Part shown: piece after piece, positions 7,931 to 12,149 of the stretch | How the letters are laid out: every line of letters begins with the position of its first letter | Position numbering within the stretch: position 1 is the stretch's first letter | NCBI GenBank assembly: GCA_910592005.1 | Contig: CAJVPP010003256.1 | Span: 1-12,149 of the forward strand | Source of the DNA: Funneliformis mosseae | Lineage: Eukaryota; Glomeromycota; Glomeromycetes; Glomerales; Glomeraceae | Direction: 5' to 3' | DNA: 12,149 nucleotides | Translations under genes and position numbers: made by a program | Notes under the pieces: generated by a model | The model's database searches: none | What the model saw: only the letters and a program-made list of their open reading frames with translations | What the model was told of the DNA's origin: nothing

Positions 7931-8816
7931 AGCGGGCTTAAATGTTAAATTTTGAGAGGCTATAGGGGTAATATCAGATCATATCGTTCAGTAGATATAT
8001 TCCATCTCCTTTTTTTAATTCTTTGAAGTTTACCTTTTTATCGAAAGTGATTGTGGCTCTCTGCCAAAGATTTTTTATTTTTATAGTAAAGCGGACGATA
8101 TTATCAAATTTGAAAAATAATTTGCATAATCTTATTTTGGTAGCATCTAAAGGATTTCTGTGACTGTGATCGACCGATCAGGTACATAAAGAGCAGTTCT
8201 TTTTATATCCAATAGTTGAAATGTGATATTATCCATATTGGAAGATGTAAAGTTGCAAAAGTCATCACGTTCTGATTTATCAATAAAGGCAACTCTAATA
8301 ATAGCCTGATTATGATTGACTAGATGTTTCCCTTTTGTGGCACTAATAAATGAGTTATACTTGTCATAAAATAAATCAGTGATCTTTAAGATCTTTATTT
8401 AGGGGTTTGAGCTACAGAATTAATTCATTTGAATGTACACAAAAAATTTGGTGACTTGGGTTGAAGACGCTTCAAAGCTGATGGTTGAGGTATCTAAGAT
8501 GTTTTCAAACATGTCAAAAGACTTGTTAACACTCGTAGTTGGTTTAGGTGCAGTTATTTCAGAAGTTGAAGTAATAACTTCAGAGTTTTTTCTTTATCGA
8601 GGCTGTTGGTTAAACTTTCTTCAACTGGGTCGATCTTTATAGTGTTAATATCTTTGGAAGGATAGTTTCAATAAGAGAAGTTAGATAAACTTCAATGTTA
8701 TCGTCATTGTTATCTGTAGTATAGGTTGTATTTTGCTTCTTAATTAGTTGTTTATTAGTAATTGGTGACGCTAAGTGACCGTGGTTGGTATTCTTTTGTT
8801 CATTTTTTCTAAGCAT

Positions 8817-8853
8817 TTTGGTAATTTGTTAGAAAAAGAGAAAGAGTTTTTTT
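8817..8853 (-). other. Short 5' leader of copy A
   Basis: Between the 3' end of copy B and the ORF1 ATG only about 37 bases remain, in the sense direction a run of A, then CTCTTTCTCTTTTTCTAAC and AAATTACCAAA. It is pyrimidine-rich and shows no other element or host sequence. Either this is a very short untranslated region or the 5' end of copy A is slightly truncated. Confidence 0.5.
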
Positions 8854-9163
8854 CAAAAAATAATAAACATTTTTTTTAAAGTGTGATAGTATCACAATAT
8901 CTTTATTATGAAAGTAAAATATACGAAATAAAATACAAATCAAAAGAAATTACTAAAATCTCGTAAAGAAATAACTTAAAACTAAAACTAAAAAAGACTG
9001 ACCTTGCATTCCATCAAAATCAGAATCTAACCTAAGCTAAAAAAATCATTTTTTGAGTAAAAATATAGAAAGAAATGAAGAGGGCAAGGCTACTACTGCA
9101 CTAAACATTTAACCAATAAGATCCCATCTATATTATTGAAAATATGGGAGGAGAGCTAAAAGA
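8854..9163 (-). other. 3' untranslated tail of LINE copy B
   Basis: This is the counterpart of 1348-1655, about the same length, with the same terminal hairpin and T/A tract. It stands immediately upstream, in the sense direction, of the copy A leader, so the two elements touch with no host DNA that I can recognise between them. Confidence 0.75.
8882..8896 (-). other. 3'-terminal hairpin of copy B
   Basis: The sense sequence TGTGATACTATCACA is a perfect inverted repeat of TGTGATA around one base; as RNA it could form a 6-bp stem with a 3-base loop. It corresponds to TGCGATACTACCGCA in copy A. Confidence 0.6.
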
Positions 9164-11600
9164 TTAGATAGAAGGGTTAGATGAAAGATTATAAACTGAG
9201 TTAATAAAATTGGCAGCTTTGGAATCAAGAGTAATGTTAAGGAATTTTTCAAAATCATGAATGAGTTAACAATGATCACGCTAAATATTTTGAGTAAATT
9301 CAAAAATTTGATGCATGAAAGAAAAGTAAGCAGCTAAGGCTAATGGTTGTAATGAAAGTTTACTAAGAAAAAACTTAAAAAGGAGTAATAGAACTATTTC
9401 TCTAATGAGAACAAAAAATTCTGAGATATTATAAGTATTGAGCAGCCAAACATTCAACTGATCAATTTCATAATCATATGCATGGGTAATATCTTTCAAA
9501 TAACTTTTAGCTTGTTAAATTATTTTTATCATTTCATAATTGACAGTAGGACACATTTATATGTGAAGAGGGATGTCGTAATTTGAGAATTTCAAAAGTG
9601 GGTAAAATTTCAAGAAGATGTTGATATTTCATTCTTCTAACAAAGGAAGTAGAATATGATGTAGATTATGTTGCTGTATTGTCATTGAGTATAAAGGAGG
9701 TGGTAAACCAGTTAATTTTATAGAGCTGTGAGTGTTTTGCTAGGATAGAAAGCTGAAGTAAATGGGAGATAAAATGTTTACAGAATAGTTCATGGCAAAT
9801 TTATCTAATAAATATTTAAACTAAAGCATTGTTATATGTAAAGTAGCATCTAGGTGCATTATTCATGTAAAGTTGAAGGACGTGGTATCTAAACAGGATT
9901 TTGCTAGAACATCAACTTTGTTGTTAAAGATATTGTCAGTGAGGTTGTGAGTGTCTATTATTTCAAAAAAACAAAACTAATATACATAATTATTAATTTT
10001 ATGAGCAAGCGAACAGTGGAAACCTTTGTCAAGAGGAATTTGTAACAGTTGAATTGGGAGATGATGACAGCCAAATCAGTAAAAAAGTTAACACTAGAAA
10101 ACCATTAATGAAGTTTGGTGAATTTGAAGCCAGGCTATACCCATTCTTATCGAAGAAAGACCTATGTCTTGTAAGGATCTATCTGTATAAAATTCTAAAA
10201 CAAAAGAAGATAGGAAAGAGCGAGATAATGTTAATAATTAAGAATTATATGGAGGTAACAAATATTTATTGAATAAATAATAAAGGTTGGTGGAGTAAAA
10301 CTTCTTGGAGCTGTAAAAAGATTTCAATTATTGTTTTCCAAAAAACAGGTTAAGACAAGTTCATATAGTGCACCATTGAACAGGACACTGTGAGTTCGAT
10401 CAATACAATCATTTTTCAAAGAGATTGGCATTTTTGCATAAAGAAAAAGAGGTAATGTAAAGCAAGAATTATCATAGCGACCTTTAAATTTAATAGCAGA
10501 TTCCTAATGAATTTGGCAACGAATACAAGGATTAAAGACTGTTATGTGATCAGGTCCAATTGAAGGTATGTGATGCATTAGATATACTGTGTCTTGATTG
10601 ATTCTTATAATTTGTCCTAGAACAAAATAATTGAATTGAGAATGTCAATCAACCGTGAACTCAAAAGTATGGTAAGAATAAGCAGGTCATATAATGGAAT
10701 AACCATAACAGTATTTGTGTTTGAAATTATTTGTAGATGATAATCTTCTGTCATGATCAGGGTTGTGATGAAGTTCTAAAGCCTTATATCAGCTTGGAGT
10801 TTGAAAACTACGAGTAATTGAATGTGTGATAGTATACAAATCTTGAAAGGTGAACATGTAGTTTTCCTAATAATTAGTAAGTTGTTCCATAAAAAGCAGT
10901 GAGAATTTTTATAAACTAGAAGCATGCTTCCTATAACTATTGAGTAAAAATTCAAAAATTGGGGAGTCTCCTTCTAAGATTCTATTTGACAAAGCTGAAG
11001 GTACATTAAGTTTGAGCTTCATTGAATTGAGATCACAAAACAGGAAAGAGAGCCAATCATCGGTTTGTATTATTTTCAAAAAAAGTCAATAGACAAGAGG
11101 ATTATCAAAGAGCCATTCCTTTTATTAAAGTTGAAGAGTACGTAGATAAAAGGATCTTTTAAGTACATTCATTTTATTAGACATTTGTAAAAGAGCATTA
11201 CTGAAGTTCTAGATTAATTGTTGATATGGCGAAATTAAATTATAAAAATAATGCGAATGGAATAGGTCCGTTGGAGTATGTCTGGATAATTTTAATTTTC
11301 TTTTTATAAGGCTAAGTAAGTAGCGACAAAGCTTTTGCATTGTAATTCAGATGGTAAAGTAAGTTGAGACCTGTACTTAATTCTTGAAAGAAGAATAGTA
11401 TTAAAAATATAAATCAACTGTGAATCTGTAAGGCATTTATGCTTCATTATATGACAGCCTTCTTGATTTCATTATATATCTGATTATAAATAAAGTTTTA
11501 ATTAGACTTGAACGAAATCCAAATACCCAAGTATTGAATACTAGCTTTTGGAGAAAGAGCATTTATTGACCATGTGCTGTTATTGTAACTGATGTCAAAA
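9164..11600 (-). pseudogene. ORF2 3' fragment of copy B: connector, RNase H, C-terminus
   Basis: The fragment keeps the thumb/connector and a damaged RNase H. The connector preserves NPCIRCQIH (10533-10507) and RYDNSCFTLPL, a better version of the Cys/His cluster than in copy A. RNase H starts with LEFYTDRSLQDIG (family YTDGS; the Gly is Arg) and keeps FFTDLAVIISQFN, but a deletion of about 92 bp (near 10090-10099) removed the PEFAA segment with the catalytic Glu. An in-frame 30-bp deletion at 9941 removed the ten residues ending in the conserved His. A third deletion, near 9560-9572, removed the leading cysteines of the C-terminal finger. The end SSNPSI plus TAA (9166-9164) matches copy A. 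Frequent stops occur elsewhere. Confidence 0.85.
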
Positions 11601-11605
11601 AAACG

Positions 11606-12077
11606 CTCCATTCTATTCTTTACATTTCAACCTCTGTTCTAATTTTTGGACTCCATTCTATTCTTTACATTTCAACCTCTGTTCTAATTTTTAGACTCCA
11701 TTTCATTCTTTACATTTCAACTTCCGTTCTAATTTTTGGACTCTGCTCTATTTTTTTGTATTTCAACCTCCGTTCTAATTTTTGGACTCCACTCCATTTT
11801 TTTGCATTTCAATCTCTGTTCTAATTTTTGGATTCCACTCCATTTTTTTTATTTTTCAATCTCTGTTCTAATTTTTGGACTCCGCTCCATTTTTTTACAT
11901 TTCAATCTCTGTTCTAGTTTTTGGACTTCGCTCCATTTTTTTACATTTCAATCTCTATTCTAGTTTTTGAACTTCGCTCCATTTTTTTACATTTCAATCT
12001 CTGTTCTAATTTTTGGATTCTGCTCTATTTTTTTATATTTTAATCTCCATTCTAATTTTTTGAACTCCGTTCTATTT
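11606..12077. repeat. Minisatellite of 45-46-bp units, about 10.4 copies
   Basis: The unit is, in two halves, CTCCATTCTATTCTTTACAT and TTCAACCTCTGTTCTAATTT, then TTGGA. Units start at about 11606, 11651, 11696, 11741, 11787, 11833, 11880, 11926, 11972 and 12018, with a partial one at 12065. The first three are 45 bp and carry ATTCTTTACATTTC; from the fourth on units are 46-47 bp and carry a T-run (CCATTTTTTTACATTTC). An open frame on the plus strand (11736-11963) is only the repeat read through and is not a gene. On the minus strand one frame of the unit reads PKIRTEVEM plus about six residues, broken by stops. There are no unique spacers, so it is not a CRISPR array. Confidence 0.92.
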
Positions 12078-12149
12078 AGACTTTAAAGAATCTTTGGATT
12101 ATTTTTTTTATAAACTTTACTAATGATTTTTAATAGATTTGAACTTTAA
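12078..12149. other. A+T-rich right edge, nothing recognised
   Basis: Seventy-two bases of A+T-rich sequence after the last partial repeat unit. No open frame, repeat unit or element end is visible. Confidence 0.5.

Larger units (their letters stand above)
6821..8816 (-). pseudogene. LINE ORF1 of copy A: RRM-like plus CCHC RNA-binding protein, degenerate
   Basis: This encoded the nucleic-acid-binding partner of ORF2, about 660 residues. The start is ATG 8816-8814 in the good context ACCAAAATG, giving MLRKNEQKNTNHGHLASPIT, open for 59 codons before a TAA. Later pieces in shifted frames are IKIDPVEESLTNSLDKEK, SFDMFENILDTSTISFEAS, a 70-codon open stretch with YDKYNSFISATKGKHLVNH and TFQLLDIKRTALYVPDRSI (about 8375-8160), then LWQRATITFDKKVNF, an RRM-like unit and a CCHC knuckle. 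The C-terminal third (about 7430-6824) is Gln/Asn/Leu-rich and likely helical, with AHLQDQINEQLVLIYQKQQQ and ending ECCISSLKQ before TAA at 6823-6821. It lies 13 nt upstream of the ORF2 start. Many stops make it non-functional. Confidence 0.82.
1348..8853 (-). mobile_element. Copy A: near full-length two-ORF LINE (non-LTR retrotransposon)
   Basis: Read on the minus strand, the element has a leader of about 37 nt, ORF1 (8816-6821), a 13-nt gap, ORF2 (6807-1656) and a 3' tail of about 300 nt ending in a hairpin and A/T-rich tract. No long terminal repeats are present. ORF2 carries an APE-type endonuclease, reverse transcriptase and RNase H in that order, as in RNase H-bearing LINE groups such as I and Tad; I cannot assign the clade exactly. 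The 3' boundary rests on homology with copy B, which starts at the C of CAAAAAAAAATAAACAT (1348) and its counterpart at 8854. The 5' boundary is where copy B begins. Both ORFs are riddled with stops and frameshifts, so it is dead. No target-site duplication could be identified because the flanks are A/T homopolymers. Confidence 0.9.
8854..11600 (-). mobile_element. Copy B: 5'-truncated LINE of the same family as copy A
   Basis: The copy is collinear with 1348-4269 of copy A and, by eye, very similar, with mostly C/T and G/A differences. Homology begins at CAAAAAATAATAAACAT (8854) and stops at ACTGATGTCAAAA (11600), where copy A continues with AGGATGTTGTTGAG but this copy meets the minisatellite. 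The break lies in ORF2 a few dozen codons after RT motif C, so ORF1, endonuclease and nearly all of RT are missing. This is the usual result of incomplete reverse transcription from the 3' end. Three internal deletions (about 56, 30 and 92 bp) set it apart from copy A. No clear target-site duplication is visible; TCAAAAAA occurs at both ends (8853-8860 and 11595-11602) but overlaps element sequence. Confidence 0.9.

Noticed and set aside
8433..8642. Plus-strand open frame of 69 codons
   Set aside because: It is antisense to the ORF1 N-terminal part, where minus-strand peptide pieces continue through shifts from a good start codon.
10054..10272. Plus-strand open frame of 72 codons in copy B
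   Set aside because: It is the complement of RNase H; it spans the 92-bp deletion, which created the frame by chance.
1348..11600. LTR retrotransposon with the A/B repeated segments as long terminal repeats
   Set aside because: The repeated segment is 2.7-2.9 kb of ORF2 coding plus tail, in truncated head-to-tail order; there is no integrase or protease, and the endonuclease is of APE type.
11736..11963. Plus-strand open frame of 75 codons with internal repeats
   Set aside because: It is the minisatellite read through; units of 46-47 bp change frame and no start context or function is visible.
11606..12077. CRISPR-like array
   Set aside because: Units are contiguous without unique spacers and the sequence context is eukaryotic.
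1..12149. Intron-containing host gene, tRNA or rRNA
   Set aside because: No cloverleaf, conserved rRNA block or intact exon-like coding run outside the transposon sequences was found by reading both strands; a tRNAscan or Rfam search was not possible here.

Overview
The window looks like repeat-dominated, strongly A+T-rich eukaryotic DNA. I find no intact gene and no recognisable host gene. Everything that resembles a protein is a decayed transposable element with stop codons and frameshifts. A CCHC/RRM ORF1, an endonuclease-RT-RNase H ORF2, a Tc1-like transposase scrap and very high A+T would suit an early-diverging fungus, such as an arbuscular mycorrhizal (Glomeromycotina) genome. That assignment is an impression from sequence style, not a proven identification.

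Layout, left to right. (1) 1-590, plus strand: broken Tc1-like (DD34E) transposase. (2) 601-860: a cluster of short direct and inverted 'TCTGGACATTTTTCAGACAT'-like motifs. (3) 861-1347: extreme A+T, partly quasi-periodic DNA without genes. (4) About 1348-8853, minus strand: copy A, a nearly full-length two-ORF LINE (non-LTR retrotransposon). It has a short leader, ORF1 (8816-6821; RRM-like region plus CCHC zinc knuckle), a 13-nt gap, ORF2 (6807-1656; APE-type endonuclease, reverse transcriptase, connector with a cysteine/histidine cluster, RNase H, C-terminal Cys cluster), and a roughly 300-nt 3' tail with a terminal hairpin. (5) About 8854-11600, minus strand: copy B, a 5'-truncated second copy of the same family in head-to-tail order, carrying only the 3' part from just after RT motif C. 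(6) 11606-12077: a minisatellite of about ten and a half 45-46-bp units directly against copy B's truncated end. (7) 12078-12149: nothing recognisable.

In an active ancestor, ORF1 protein would have bound the element RNA. ORF2 protein would have nicked the target, reverse transcribed from the 3' hairpin/tail and removed the RNA with RNase H. In copy A the endonuclease and polymerase active sites have each lost acidic residues (Asp to Asn), while all four RNase H acidic residues remain readable. Comparing A and B shows the shared family boundary, shared ORF2 stop, mostly transition differences including many lost CpGs, and three internal deletions in copy B. No previously unknown multi-gene system is visible; the most interesting items are the tandem LINE junction, the 3' hairpin and the domain make-up of this LINE family.
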